Source of the DNA: an uncultured Prevotella sp.
GTDB taxonomy: Bacteria > Bacteroidota > Bacteroidia > Bacteroidales > Bacteroidaceae
DNA length: 64,000 nucleotides
Assembly (NCBI GenBank): GCA_902800365.1
Contig: CADCEF010000005.1
Location: forward strand, 1-64,000
Reading direction: 5' to 3'
Every line of letters begins with the position of its first letter. Position 1 is the first letter of the stretch. Both the position numbers and the translations under genes were made by a program. Below are positions 37,128-46,304 of this stretch, piece after piece. The notes under the pieces are model-generated. The model ran no database searches. It was not told where the DNA came from and worked only from the letters and a program-made list of their open reading frames with translations.

Positions 37128-40100
37128 CTACTTTAATTCTTCTGCTAATATGATTGACTCCTCACCATCATCCACATGATTACATGTTTCGATGATGCGG
37201 TTAATATAGTACTCGTCTATCTGATCAGGCAGCTTTTGGTAATCTGCTGGCTTCAGCTGATTGATAAAGCGAAGCTCATAACCAGAAAGGCCATCATTCT
37301 GAATCACCTTCATCAGATCTTTAAGATAATCCGCAGGCAGGGCTCTGCGATTCAACATTACCTTAACCTTTTGCATGGCTTCCAGACGGATTTTTTCGTT
37401 TTTGTCTTTGATATCGCTGCTGAACAGGTGGGACTTGGTCAACTGATAGGCAGGCTCGAAAGATTCAGAGAGTGGCGAAGGCTGTTCGGACATCTCTGCT
37501 TCGAAAAGCCCAATGGCTTCTTCTGCTGTCAGCTGAACAATCAATCCTTCATCATTACCTATCTTAAAGACAAAGTCATTGCCCTTCTTGCCAAACATCA
37601 GGACTCCACTTCTTGCCTTTTCAACGGAGCGGCCTGTACGTGCACGATGGGGCAACTGCATAGCTTCTTCATAAAAATCAGTACCTTTGGCGGCATTCTG
37701 CAATTTCTGGTACTTAACGTCCCAAGATACTTCCTCGCTCTTTGCCATTTCTTTCCGGTATTGCTCCAAGAAATAGGACTGTATTTCCTCATCCTTGGTC
37801 AGCACTTTGGTGTCTTCGCCCATAATGGCGTGAATCATAGCCATCTTTAGCGTGGAGATTTCCTTGGTGCGGGTTTCCGATTCGCCCACATCCGTAGGGA
37901 AATAGTTGTAGATATACAACTGGTCGAACACTTTCTTATTAACACGATTGATACGCCCTATACGCTGAATAATGCGGGTCGGGTTGTAGGGTATGTCGTA
38001 GTTGATAACGGTTCCGGCGCGATGCAGGTTGTATCCTTCAGATATGGCATCGGTGGCTACCAGTATTTTATAGTCATCCCGCCAATACTCCTTTTTCTCT
38101 CCAGCATTGAAGTTCGCGTTGATGGTGTTTTTGTTGGCTTGGGAAGCATCGGCAGAGGTGTATTTGAAAACAGGTAATCCATAATTTTGCAATTCCTTGC
38201 CAAGATAATCAGCCGTATCAGCAAATTCTGTAAAGACAATAATCTTACGTTTAGGCTCTTGGTCCAACTGGCTCTTCAAAATTGTCTTGAAGGATTCCAG
38301 TTTTGGGTCAGTCTTGATCTCTCCTTCTGTTCCAAACCACTTCTTTTGAATTTCACAGAGTAAAACCATATCTGCTTTGATATCTTCAACGAATGAGTCT
38401 TTGATGTACTTCATGTCGATTTCAAAGAAACCACGCTTCTCGTACTTTTCGTAGGTATCTGTAATGAGCTCATTGCCATCATCATCCGTTTTGTAGAAGT
38501 CATCAACATCAGGAAGATTACCTTTCTTATAGACTGGCATCTTGCCCTTTTCCTCAATCCATTTCAGGATTTGGCGAGAACTGCCTATCATATACTCTAA
38601 TGACATACGGAAGGCATATTCTGAACTTTCAAAGCGGCGCACTAACAAACGGCGCATGAATTTAGCGACATTGGCTTGTCGTCCAAACAACAGGTTTAGT
38701 TCTACACCTGTCTTTTCTTCCAGCAGTTTCGACAGTTCTTCTTTTAGTTCTTCTTTCAGATATAAAACAGGAGAATAACGAGCTGCCTTAAAGCGGTATT
38801 TGCCATCCGTTTTCGTGTGGTTGTCATCTTCACTGATACGATCAAGCGTCTCAAGATACAAGTCTTTCAGACTACTCAGGTCATAATCCAACTCTACAGG
38901 ATCATTGGGAATAACCAATTGGATATTCTGCTGTTTCAGGTCTTCCGCATATTCTGGGATTTCCTTCAAATCTATGCGAGAGCGACGGATAACCAGTGGA
39001 CTGATAATGGAACGTATCTCATTGGCGATTCTACCAGCTTCTTTTGAAACCTCTGCGTCTGTTATCTTTCCTTCTCTTTGGTCTTTCTGGAGTTGTTTGT
39101 ATGTAACAATTAAATCCTTAAACTTCGCACCCAGATTATCTACTGTCTTCAGAGTCGATTTAGTTGGAATCTGGAACAACTTTAGCATGGCATAGATGTC
39201 ATCTGGTCTGTTGTTGAAGGGGGTAGCAGTCAGTAGCATCACCTTGTTACCAGAGCATAGTTGATGTAAAATAGTATAGTCTGTCGTGTATTCATTACGA
39301 TATCGATGAGCCTCATCAACAATAATCAAGTACTGTTCATCGGCTTTTACGATTCGCTCATAATACTTCAAGGCTTCTTCTAATTTTCCTGTGGTATAGA
39401 TGGAAGCTGTGAAGCCAAAGTCATCACGATAATTTTGCCATAGTTCTTCCAAGTGAGGGGGACAAACCACAAGTGCCCTCAACCTAAGGTTCCTGGCTAC
39501 TGTTGAAGCAATGATACTCTTGCCAAGTCCAACCACATCTGCTACTATCACACCATTATGATTCTTGATGGAGTTAATGGCCATCTGAACTGCGTCTGTC
39601 TGGTATTTCAGATTAGAGAACTTACCATCTGTAATGTCGTATGGGGAGAGAAGATTTTCTGTCGTAGGAATAGAAAAATATTCTTTAAGTACACGGAGAT
39701 ATAGTTTATAGGGGCTGTAAAGCTTCTCGTACCAGATACGATCAATAACCTTGGCATCGAATTCGTCGATGTGTTCTTTGTCTGCAATGACTATGGACTT
39801 ATCCCAAAGCTCATTAAAGATGGCCTTGGCATCAATATATGAGTTTTTGTCGTTAAAACGGGCATTAATCTCTACTCGTCCTGCTAATCCTTCGTATGAC
39901 AGATTACTGGAGCCAGTGATTACAGAACCAGGATCCTCACCACCTTCATTGATTTCTTCGCGATAATCGAAGATATACATTTTTGCATGACATGGCTCAT
40001 CAGTCTTTCTGATTTCCAGAGTTCCAGACTTTATCTTATTATAGAACAGTTTAAATGACTCCAGTTTAGGTTGACTATCAAGGAAATCAGTTTCGTTAAA

Positions 40101-40385
40101 CAGTTTAACGAAATGGTTGTAGTAGTCGTCTTTAAGCTGACTGCGGGACTTGTTATAGTCGGCTAATATATCTATCTCACGGATGTATTTCGTAATACGC
40201 GTGTCTATATCAAGCCCGACAAGGATGCGAACATGTTTGTCAATCAACTTCTCGGAAATGAGTTTATATCCAGAGAAATAGAAATACCCAACAAGCACAT
40301 CCAAAGACTGACTCTTTGGAAGAATGCCGTTGATGATATCAGACAAAAGTTTATCTTTATTTGTTATGAAACTATTCTGGGTCAT
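37128..40385 (-). CDS. PLD-nuclease/SNF2-type helicase fusion
   Basis: A 1085-aa protein. The N-terminal about 200 residues carry a single phospholipase-D-type active site: H133 and K135 in CHAKMYIF, and GSSNLS with N161. A superfamily 2 helicase follows with motif I VGLGKS (to 290), DEAH 357–360 and TATPF 386–390. The C-terminal lobe has IIVFTEFADTADYL and YNPTRIIQRIGRINR. With one HxK site per chain the nuclease probably works as a dimer. The fusion suits translocation-coupled cleavage of unmethylated DNA beside the methyltransferase. It overlaps the XRE stop by 4 nt (ATGA). Confidence 0.87.
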   Translation of the reverse strand: MTQNSFITNKDKLLSDIINGILPKSQSLDVLVGYFYFSGYKLISEKLIDKHVRILVGLDIDTRITKYIREIDILADYNKSRSQLKDDYYNHFVKLFNETDFLDSQPKLESFKLFYNKIKSGTLEIRKTDEPCHAKMYIFDYREEINEGGEDPGSVITGSSNLSYEGLAGRVEINARFNDKNSYIDAKAIFNELWDKSIVIADKEHIDEFDAKVIDRIWYEKLYSPYKLYLRVLKEYFSIPTTENLLSPYDITDGKFSNLKYQTDAVQMAINSIKNHNGVIVADVVGLGKSIIASTVARNLRLRALVVCPPHLEELWQNYRDDFGFTASIYTTGKLEEALKYYERIVKADEQYLIIVDEAHRYRNEYTTDYTILHQLCSGNKVMLLTATPFNNRPDDIYAMLKLFQIPTKSTLKTVDNLGAKFKDLIVTYKQLQKDQREGKITDAEVSKEAGRIANEIRSIISPLVIRRSRIDLKEIPEYAEDLKQQNIQLVIPNDPVELDYDLSSLKDLYLETLDRISEDDNHTKTDGKYRFKAARYSPVLYLKEELKEELSKLLEEKTGVELNLLFGRQANVAKFMRRLLVRRFESSEYAFRMSLEYMIGSSRQILKWIEEKGKMPVYKKGNLPDVDDFYKTDDDGNELITDTYEKYEKRGFFEIDMKYIKDSFVEDIKADMVLLCEIQKKWFGTEGEIKTDPKLESFKTILKSQLDQEPKRKIIVFTEFADTADYLGKELQNYGLPVFKYTSADASQANKNTINANFNAGEKKEYWRDDYKILVATDAISEGYNLHRAGTVINYDIPYNPTRIIQRIGRINRVNKKVFDQLYIYNYFPTDVGESETRTKEISTLKMAMIHAIMGEDTKVLTKDEEIQSYFLEQYRKEMAKSEEVSWDVKYQKLQNAAKGTDFYEEAMQLPHRARTGRSVEKARSGVLMFGKKGNDFVFKIGNDEGLIVQLTAEEAIGLFEAEMSEQPSPLSESFEPAYQLTKSHLFSSDIKDKNEKIRLEAMQKVKVMLNRRALPADYLKDLMKVIQNDGLSGYELRFINQLKPADYQKLPDQIDEYYINRIIETCNHVDDGEESIILAEELK

Positions 40386-40591
40386 ACTTCTTTCGTAGAA
40401 TTTATCAGTTCTTTAATATCCACTTGCAAGCAACTTGCAATCTCTATTAGGGTACGCAAATCTGGCTGTGATGTATTTGTACACCACTTTGAAACAGTTG
40501 CAGGGTCTTTGCCTATTTGCTCAGCAAGCCATTTCCCTGTTTTCTTCTTTTCTACAAGAACAACCTTAATCCGATTAATATCCTTTGTCAT
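40382..40591 (-). CDS. XRE-family helix-turn-helix regulator
   Basis: A 69-aa single-domain DNA-binding protein. The helix-turn-helix is KWLAEQIGKDPATVSKWCTNTSQP. I chose ATG 40591 (MTKDINRIK) rather than the longer frame to 40645, which would run through promoter-like boxes. It is the first gene of the six-gene operon and is coupled to the helicase by ATGA overlap, the position typical of a controller protein that delays nuclease expression. Confidence 0.87.
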   Translation of the reverse strand: MTKDINRIKVVLVEKKKTGKWLAEQIGKDPATVSKWCTNTSQPDLRTLIEIASCLQVDIKELINSTKEV

Positions 40592-40595
40592 TGGG

Positions 40596-40663
40596 CAAAT
40601 GTATTGATGTTTGACGCAAAGATATGAAATAATCGGCAAATACATGTGGTAATTGCCGATTAT
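40596..40663 (-). promoter_or_regulatory. Probable operator/promoter region of the XRE-led operon
   Basis: The inverted repeat ATAATCGGCAA (40629–40639) / TTGCCGATTAT (40653–40663) has 11-bp arms and a 13-nt spacer. Minus-strand −7-like boxes TATCTTTG (40617–40624) and TACATTTG (40596–40603) lie between it and the XRE start; neither has a well-spaced −33 box. The repeat is a candidate binding site for the XRE protein. Confidence 0.6.
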
Positions 40664-40963
40664 GCATGGATTTTTATTGTTTTTTATGAAAATACATGGT
40701 GTAATAACTCGCTATATAGCTTAATAAGCTATCTTCCTGTTTGATAATGCTTTTTATTAGGACTTATATGTTTTTTTATAAATTACAACAGTTTTATTTG
40801 GTGGAATCGATAGAAAGATGTATCTTTGCAACTTGAAAAGTTATATTTACAGTCCGTATACATAAATTTAATGTTGATAAATAAATGTTCAAAGCTTGTG
40901 AATATAAGTTTGCTGAGCATGAATATAAAATAGAAAAGTAATCTTAAAAATACAGAATAAGAT
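40664..40963. other. Gene-free AT-rich divergent spacer
   Basis: The 372-nt interval between the XRE start and the HU-like gene holds the XRE operator region, the HU promoter (40797–40828) and a 135-nt leader before ATG 40964. I see no further ORF, tRNA or strong hairpin in it. Confidence 0.7.
40797..40828 (+). promoter_or_regulatory. Promoter of the HU-like gene
   Basis: TTTG (40797–40800), a 20-nt spacer and TATCTTTG (40821–40828). The start codon is 135 nt further on, so the leader is unusually long for this window. Confidence 0.7.
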
Positions 40964-41611
40964 ATGGCAAATTTCGTAATTCAGGAACTTCCTGAGGAAA
41001 TGAGTGATGGCAAGAAAGTTGTTTTTCCAAAGATGCAAATCTATTCGCTGCATGACTACGACACCGTCATCAAGCATATGCGCACCTATGCTGGTAGTAT
41101 CAGTGATGGACTGATAAGAGCTGTCATGGATGCATTGGTATCGACGATGCAGAGTTGGATGCCTTTGGGACATAGTATCAAGATTGATGGACTTGGAGTG
41201 TTTTCTCTGTCATTGGGATTTGATACTTCTACACCTTCTGAAAAAGTGATTTTACAAGAGCAGGGTGGTGAAGACACGAAGACGAAATACAGGCATGTCT
41301 GCATCAAGGGCATAAATTTTAAACCAGATGCAAAGTTGCTGAAGGAGATGAACAAGCAGGCGACATTCGATCGTGTTAGTACGGATGTTGTTGTTCCAAA
41401 GAAGTGCAAGTACAGTCGTGAAGAGCGTCTGGAAAAGGCCAAAGCTATTATCAAGAAGTATGGGTATATGACGCTTACTGACTATGCTTTGGCAACTGAG
41501 CAGTCGAGAGCTGCAGCCTCGAACGACCTCAAACGAATGGTGGCAGATGCTGATTGTGGCATCACCACTCGCGGAAGTCATTCGCATAAAGTATGGATAG
41601 CTACGAAATAA
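40964..41611 (+). CDS. HU-HIG family DNA-binding protein
   Basis: A 215-aa protein. Residues about 1–125 follow the Bacteroidetes HU-like pattern (two helices, then the beta arm IDGLGVFSLSLGF with FKPDAKLLKEMN). A C-terminal tail has a helix-turn-helix-like stretch (MTLTDYALATEQSRAAASNDLKRM). These proteins are nucleoid-associated and occur both on the chromosome and at element edges. It is convergent with dnaK and shares its terminator. Confidence 0.85.
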   Translation: MANFVIQELPEEMSDGKKVVFPKMQIYSLHDYDTVIKHMRTYAGSISDGLIRAVMDALVSTMQSWMPLGHSIKIDGLGVFSLSLGFDTSTPSEKVILQEQGGEDTKTKYRHVCIKGINFKPDAKLLKEMNKQATFDRVSTDVVVPKKCKYSREERLEKAKAIIKKYGYMTLTDYALATEQSRAAASNDLKRMVADADCGITTRGSHSHKVWIATK

Positions 41612-41612
41612 A

Positions 41613-41643
41613 AAAAGGTGCAGACGATGAATCTGCACCTTTT
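41613..41643. terminator. Bidirectional terminator between HU-like gene and dnaK
   Basis: AAAAGGTGCAGA (41613–41624) pairs with TCTGCACCTTTT (41632–41643), a 12-bp stem. It closely resembles the hairpin at 20229–20257. Confidence 0.85.
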
Positions 41644-41680
41644 CCTTTATATAGTTAATAACTTACTTAACCTCCTCAAA
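41616..41680. repeat. Right direct repeat: terminator plus true dnaK 3' end
   Basis: This is the counterpart of 20231–20300. AGGTGCAGAC and ATCTGCACCT are identical in both copies, as is the 20-mer at 41661–41680, which here encodes the last dnaK codons and stop. Spacing differs by 5 nt between copies. Confidence 0.7.
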
Positions 41681-43576
41681 GTCGGCATCCTGGATATCCT
41701 CAGGCTTTGGACCCTGCTGGGCCTGCTGCTGGCCGCCCTGGAACTGGTCGCCACCAGGCTGTCCTGCTGCGCCACTCTGCTGGTACATCTGCTGCGAAGC
41801 AGTCTGCCAAGCAGCGTTGAGGGCTGCGATAGCTGTGTCGATAGCTGCTACATCGCCTGCCTTGTGGGCATCCTTCAGCTGCTGCAGAGCCTGCTCAATA
41901 GCTGGCTTGTGCTCGGCAGGAATCTTGTCGCCAATCTCCTTCAACTGGTTCTCAGTCTGGAAAATCATTGAGTCAGCCTGATTCAGCTTGTCAATGCGCT
42001 CGCGCTCCTTCTTATCGTTCTCAGCATTCTGCTCTGCCTCGGCCTTCATGCGGTTGATCTCGTCCTGTGACAGACCCGATGAAGCCTCGATGCGGATGGC
42101 CTGCTCCTTACCTGTTGCCTTATCCTTGGCAGAAACCTTGAGGATACCGTTGGCATCGATATCGAAGGTTACCTCGATCTGAGGAATACCACGACGTGCT
42201 GGAGCGATACCTGTGAGGTTGAACTGTCCGATTGACTTGTTCTGTGAAGCCATTGGACGCTCACCCTGCAGAACGTGGATGGTTACCTCTGTCTGATTGT
42301 CAGCAGCGGTAGAGAATGTCTCGCTCTTCTTGCATGGGATTGTTGTGTTAGCCTCGATCAGCTTGGTCATAACACCACCCATGGTCTCGATACCCAGTGT
42401 AAGAGGAGTAACGTCGAGCAGTACGATGTCGCCTACGCCACCTTCCTTATTCAGAATAGCACCCTGAATTGAAGCGCCTACAGCAACAACCTCGTCAGGA
42501 TTTACACCCTTTGAAGGCTCCTTGCCAAAGTAGTTCTTAACCAGAGTCTGAACAGCAGGGATACGGCTTGAACCACCTACGAGGATAACCTCATCGATAT
42601 CAGAGGTGTTCAGCTTGGCATCAGCCATTGCCTTTTGACATGGAGCCAGACAAGCCTGGATGAGGTCGTGAGCCAACTGCTCGAACTTAGCACGTGTAAG
42701 AGTCTTAACCAAGTGCTTTGGTACACCGCCTACAGGCATGATGTAAGGCAGGTTAATCTCTGTAGATGTGCTTGAAGAAAGCTCAATCTTAGCCTTCTCA
42801 GCAGCCTCCTTCAGGCGCTGCATAGCCATAGGATCGCTCTTCAGGTCGGCACCCTCGTCGTTCTTGAACTCCTGTACCAGCCAGTCGATGATTACCTGGT
42901 CGAAGTCATCACCACCAAGGTGGGTATCACCATTGGTTGACAGAACCTCGAATACACCACCACCGAATTCCAGAATAGAGATATCGAATGTACCACCACC
43001 AAGGTCGAACACAGCGATCTTCATATCCTTGTTAGCCTTATCTACACCATAAGCCAGAGCTGCTGCTGTTGGCTCGTTTACGATACGCTTAACGTCGAGA
43101 CCTGCAATCTGACCAGCCTCCTTAGTAGCCTGACGCTGAGAGTCAGAGAAGTAAGCAGGTACGGTGATAACAGCCTCTGTTACCTCCTGGCCGAGATAAT
43201 CCTCAGCAGTCTTCTTCATCTTCTGAAGAACCATAGCAGAAATCTCCTGTGGAGTGTACTTGCGACCATCGATGTCAACACGTGGATAACCACCCTCGTT
43301 AACTACTGTATATGGTACGCGAGAAATCTCCTTCTCGGTCTGCTGCCAGTTCTCACCCATGAAACGCTTGATAGAGTAAACGGTGTTCTTTGGGTTAGTG
43401 ATAGCCTGACGCTTGGCAGGATCACCAATCTTACGCTCACCATTGTCTACGAATCCAACTACCGAAGGAGTTGTACGCTTACCCTCGCTGTTGGCAATTA
43501 CTACTGGCTCGTTACCCTCGAATACGGCAACACAGCTGTTTGTAGTTCCTAAATCGATTCCAATAATCTTTCCCAT
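41663..43576 (-). CDS. dnaK: Molecular chaperone DnaK (Hsp70)
   Basis: A 637-aa Hsp70 that binds exposed hydrophobic segments in an ATP cycle with DnaJ and GrpE. It has phosphate-1 motif [14 protein letters not shown], phosphate-2 [14 protein letters not shown], adenosine motif [13 protein letters not shown], linker and substrate domain, and a Gly/Gln-rich lid tail ending in EEVK. ATG 43576 gives the canonical N-terminus [10 protein letters not shown]. No dnaJ or grpE lies adjacent. The 3' end is the apparent insertion target of the island. Confidence 0.98.
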   Translation of the reverse strand: MGKIIGIDLGTTNSCVAVFEGNEPVVIANSEGKRTTPSVVGFVDNGERKIGDPAKRQAITNPKNTVYSIKRFMGENWQQTEKEISRVPYTVVNEGGYPRVDIDGRKYTPQEISAMVLQKMKKTAEDYLGQEVTEAVITVPAYFSDSQRQATKEAGQIAGLDVKRIVNEPTAAALAYGVDKANKDMKIAVFDLGGGTFDISILEFGGGVFEVLSTNGDTHLGGDDFDQVIIDWLVQEFKNDEGADLKSDPMAMQRLKEAAEKAKIELSSSTSTEINLPYIMPVGGVPKHLVKTLTRAKFEQLAHDLIQACLAPCQKAMADAKLNTSDIDEVILVGGSSRIPAVQTLVKNYFGKEPSKGVNPDEVVAVGASIQGAILNKEGGVGDIVLLDVTPLTLGIETMGGVMTKLIEANTTIPCKKSETFSTAADNQTEVTIHVLQGERPMASQNKSIGQFNLTGIAPARRGIPQIEVTFDIDANGILKVSAKDKATGKEQAIRIEASSGLSQDEINRMKAEAEQNAENDKKERERIDKLNQADSMIFQTENQLKEIGDKIPAEHKPAIEQALQQLKDAHKAGDVAAIDTAIAALNAAWQTASQQMYQQSGAAGQPGGDQFQGGQQQAQQGPKPEDIQDADFEEVK

Positions 43577-43612
43577 AATTCTATATTTTTTTAATTTATA
43601 CTCAATTTGACA

Positions 43613-43624
43613 CAATCCGGATTG
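43613..43624. promoter_or_regulatory. Perfect 12-bp palindrome upstream of dnaK
   Basis: CAATCCGGATTG is a perfect palindrome 37 nt upstream of the dnaK ATG, in a spacer without a clear consensus promoter for dnaK. It could be a regulator site, though a 12-bp palindrome may also arise by chance. Confidence 0.35.
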
Positions 43625-43692
43625 CAAAGCGTATGCCAAAATGGCTAATTATGCTAAAAATGTATTTTATTACGTCATTTTGGCACAAAATA

Positions 43693-43724
43693 TTTGGATT
43701 TTCATTTTAAAAACTCTATCTTTG
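43693..43724 (+). promoter_or_regulatory. Promoter of the 43758 gene
   Basis: TTTG (43693–43696), a 20-nt spacer and TATCTTTG (43717–43724), 33 nt before ATG 43758. Confidence 0.75.
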
Positions 43725-43757
43725 CACACAGAATCTAGAATAAAACTATAGGTAGTC

Positions 43758-45191
43758 ATGAAAAGAACTATTTTTGCGGCCTGTATGGCGATTGCCTTTT
43801 TGACAGCATCGGCACAGAGTAACTCTTACATTGTGAAGACTAAGGGTGTTAAGAAGAGTGCCCAGACCCATATGCAGGATGAACTTGCTGAAGCTCAGCA
43901 AGATGAAGAGGAAGCCTCGCAGGATTTTATAAGTCAGAACTTTAAGTTCCACAGTCTTTGCGACTGGGAGAAGGGCATGAAGTTCATGGTGATGCCTGAT
44001 AAATACGATTTGGTGGTTAAGACCTTTACTGACGCAAGTACTGAAAAGGAAGTTAGCAGCATGACACTTAAGTATAAAATAATGGTATATCAGGGTCATG
44101 ATGAGAGCAAGGATGGTCATGCACGCATAAACTTTATCTGTCAGGACAATGGTAAACCATATTATTACGAGATAGGTTACGGAACTTTTGATGATTACTG
44201 TTTCCAGAAGATGGGTGTGCCAACATTGGCATATCTTGGCGATGTTGATATTGCCAAGGAGAAACTGATGGACAAGACACTCTTTACAAAGACTAAACAT
44301 TATCGCATTGACACAGAGTATGATGGCGAAGGCTATCAGGATGTAGAGGTTGATGCTGACATGGAAGTAAAGGTCGTGGCTGTTGGTGTTGGCTCGCGCA
44401 AATATCCCGTAAAGATCGTGGTTGAGGATAAGAATGGCAACCAGTTCTATCAGAATGTGACTATGTCGAAAACCAATTGTGGTATGCGCGATGATGAGTT
44501 CGTAGCTGATGAGGCTCGTTACTTGTTCAATAACTCGTTTGAGCTGATGGATGACATTATGTCAATAAGCAGCCGTAATTACAAACAGTATGTTGGTAAG
44601 GTTGTACACACTAAGATACCAGTACGCATGCTTAATGAGGTGTCGAGCAAGCAGCAGTCCATTCCTCGTCTGGCTGAGTATCGAATTGAGTCTATCACCC
44701 CACATAAAGCCGATGATTATGCAACTGTGAAGTTGAAGAATACCACAACTGGTAACTTCTTCTATACTGATGCTATTCTGGATATGTATAAGGCCGAAGG
44801 CAATGAAAACAAATTCTTTGGGGCTATCTTTGCACCTGGCCCTGGAAAGAAGGTTGTTACCAGTGAGGGTACACGTGCTATGATTCGTCAGGGACACGTT
44901 GGTATCGGTATGACAGAGGATGAGGTTGAGATGGCTGCTGGTGAACCAGACCATGTTGAGACAGGTAAGGGCGGACAGTACTTCTGGGTGTTCCAGCGCT
45001 CGAACAACAAATTGTTGTATGTTGAGTTTGATGGTTCTGCCGTTGTTAAGAAAACCGCAGTAGCCGATGGTCCATATAGTCCATCTGTTAATCCTACGCT
45101 GAACAGCGGTAAGAAGGGTAAAGGAAAGAAAGCTGCACCTAAAGCAGTAAATGGATGGATGGGTGGATCTGGCACCCCGATAGAAAATTAA
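43758..45191 (+). CDS. Secreted protein with C-terminal BamE/SmpA-like domain
   Basis: A 477-aa protein with a Sec signal peptide (cut near ASAQ). The body is beta-rich with no recognised family. Residues about 375–440 (VGIGMTEDEVEMAAGEPDHVETGKGG, then YFWVFQRSNNKLLYVEFDG) match the BamE/SmpA fold, in which a GMT-x-x-EV motif starts a helix and a GxPD turn follows. A Lys/Gly-rich tail ends the protein. An envelope role is likely; nothing more specific can be read. Confidence 0.78.
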   Translation: MKRTIFAACMAIAFLTASAQSNSYIVKTKGVKKSAQTHMQDELAEAQQDEEEASQDFISQNFKFHSLCDWEKGMKFMVMPDKYDLVVKTFTDASTEKEVSSMTLKYKIMVYQGHDESKDGHARINFICQDNGKPYYYEIGYGTFDDYCFQKMGVPTLAYLGDVDIAKEKLMDKTLFTKTKHYRIDTEYDGEGYQDVEVDADMEVKVVAVGVGSRKYPVKIVVEDKNGNQFYQNVTMSKTNCGMRDDEFVADEARYLFNNSFELMDDIMSISSRNYKQYVGKVVHTKIPVRMLNEVSSKQQSIPRLAEYRIESITPHKADDYATVKLKNTTTGNFFYTDAILDMYKAEGNENKFFGAIFAPGPGKKVVTSEGTRAMIRQGHVGIGMTEDEVEMAAGEPDHVETGKGGQYFWVFQRSNNKLLYVEFDGSAVVKKTAVADGPYSPSVNPTLNSGKKGKGKKAAPKAVNGWMGGSGTPIEN

Positions 45192-45197
45192 AATAAG

Positions 45198-45226
45198 AAT
45201 CCCAGCCAAGCGGCTGGGATTTCTTT
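45198..45226. terminator. Bidirectional terminator between the BamE-like gene and recA
   Basis: AATCCCAGCC (45198–45207) and GGCTGGGATT (45212–45221) form a 10-bp stem with a tetraloop, followed by TCTTTTT. Confidence 0.85.
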
Positions 45227-45231
45227 TTGCT

Positions 45232-46263
45232 TTATTCTTTTTTGTCAGAAATAGCTTCCATAATCTTTGCTTCAAGTTCGTCGCAGAGTTCTGGATTATC
45301 CTTAAGAAGTTCCTTAACTGCATCACGACCTTGACCAAGTCTCGAGTCGTTATAACTGAACCATGAGCCGCTCTTCTTGATGATGCCATACTCAACACCA
45401 AGGTCTGTAATCTCACCGATCTTAGAGATTCCCTCGCCAAAGGTGATTTCGAACTCTGCCTTGCGGAATGGGGGAGCAACCTTGTTCTTTACAATCTTTA
45501 CACGTACCTGATTACCAATAGGCTGGTCGCCATCCTTAAGGGTTGTAACCTTGCGGATATCGAGACGTACTGAAGCATAGAACTTCAGGGCGTTACCACC
45601 TGTGGTGGTCTCTGGGTTGCCAAACATTACACCAATCTTCTCACGCAGCTGGTTGATGAAGATACATGTGGTGTTGGTCTTCGAGATGGTTGACGTAAGC
45701 TTGCGAAGAGCCTGGCTCATCAGACGAGCCTGGAGTCCTACTGCCGAATCGCCCATGTCGCCCTCAATCTCCTTCTTTGGAGTAAGTGCAGCTACAGAGT
45801 CGATAACGATGATGTCGATAGCGCTTGAGCGGATAAGCTGATCAGCAATCTCAAGTGCCTGCTCACCATTATCTGGCTGAGAGATATAGAGGTTTTCAAT
45901 ATCAACACCAAGGTTGGCAGCATAGAAACGGTCGAATGCATGCTCAGCATCGATGAATGCTGCGATACCACCTGCCTTCTGGGCCTCAGCGATGGCGTGG
46001 ATGGCCAGAGTGGTTTTACCAGATGACTCAGGACCATAGATCTCAATGATACGTCCCTTGGGGTAGCCGCCTACGCCCAGAGCTGCATTAAGACTTATCG
46101 AGCCTGTAGGAATTACTTCCACATTATCTATCTGTTCGTCGCCCATACGCATGATTGAGCCTTTGCCATAGTCTTTCTCAATCTTCGACATGGCGGCCAT
46201 CAGGGCTTTCATCTTCTCCTGTTGAGGCGTCAAAGCCTCTTCTTCTGTTGCTTTCTTTGCCAT
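45232..46263 (-). CDS. recA: Recombinase RecA
   Basis: A 343-aa DNA strand-exchange ATPase central to recombinational repair and the SOS response. Walker [10 protein letters not shown] lies near residue 77, Walker B is [10 protein letters not shown], loop 2 includes [18 protein letters not shown], and the catalytic FIDAEHAFD is present. Length is typical. It is the third gene of a minus-strand run with a dehydrogenase and a hypothetical gene. No SOS-box-like palindrome was recognised in the 41-nt spacer. Confidence 0.98.
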   Translation of the reverse strand: MAKKATEEEALTPQQEKMKALMAAMSKIEKDYGKGSIMRMGDEQIDNVEVIPTGSISLNAALGVGGYPKGRIIEIYGPESSGKTTLAIHAIAEAQKAGGIAAFIDAEHAFDRFYAANLGVDIENLYISQPDNGEQALEIADQLIRSSAIDIIVIDSVAALTPKKEIEGDMGDSAVGLQARLMSQALRKLTSTISKTNTTCIFINQLREKIGVMFGNPETTTGGNALKFYASVRLDIRKVTTLKDGDQPIGNQVRVKIVKNKVAPPFRKAEFEITFGEGISKIGEITDLGVEYGIIKKSGSWFSYNDSRLGQGRDAVKELLKDNPELCDELEAKIMEAISDKKE

Positions 46264-46304
46264 AGTTTAATGATACTATTTTATGAGTTAATATTTATAA
46301 TTGA

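Larger units (their letters stand above)
20281..40960. mobile_element. Putative defence island inserted at the dnaK 3' end
   Basis: The segment is AT-richer than both flanks, almost all on the minus strand and composed of defence-associated families: AIPR, TIR, STAND NTPase with nuclease, AlbA_2, PLD-helicase, DNA methyltransferase and PIN-like. It is bracketed by direct repeats of the dnaK 3' end. No integrase, transposase or conjugation gene is seen. The right edge could lie anywhere between about 40660 and 41612, because the HU-like gene may belong to either side. Confidence 0.6.

Noticed and set aside
30293-40591. Assignment of the operon to BREX or DISARM
   Set aside because: Only a PglX/DrmM-like methyltransferase and a helicase are shared; PglZ, BrxC, DrmA and DrmB equivalents are missing.
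40629-40663. Invertible promoter flanked by inverted repeats
   Set aside because: The 13-nt spacer is too short to hold a promoter and no invertase gene is near; an operator is the simpler reading.
20281-40960. Integrase, transposase or conjugation genes in the island
   Set aside because: I looked through every long frame in the segment and found none; mobility is inferred only from repeats and content.
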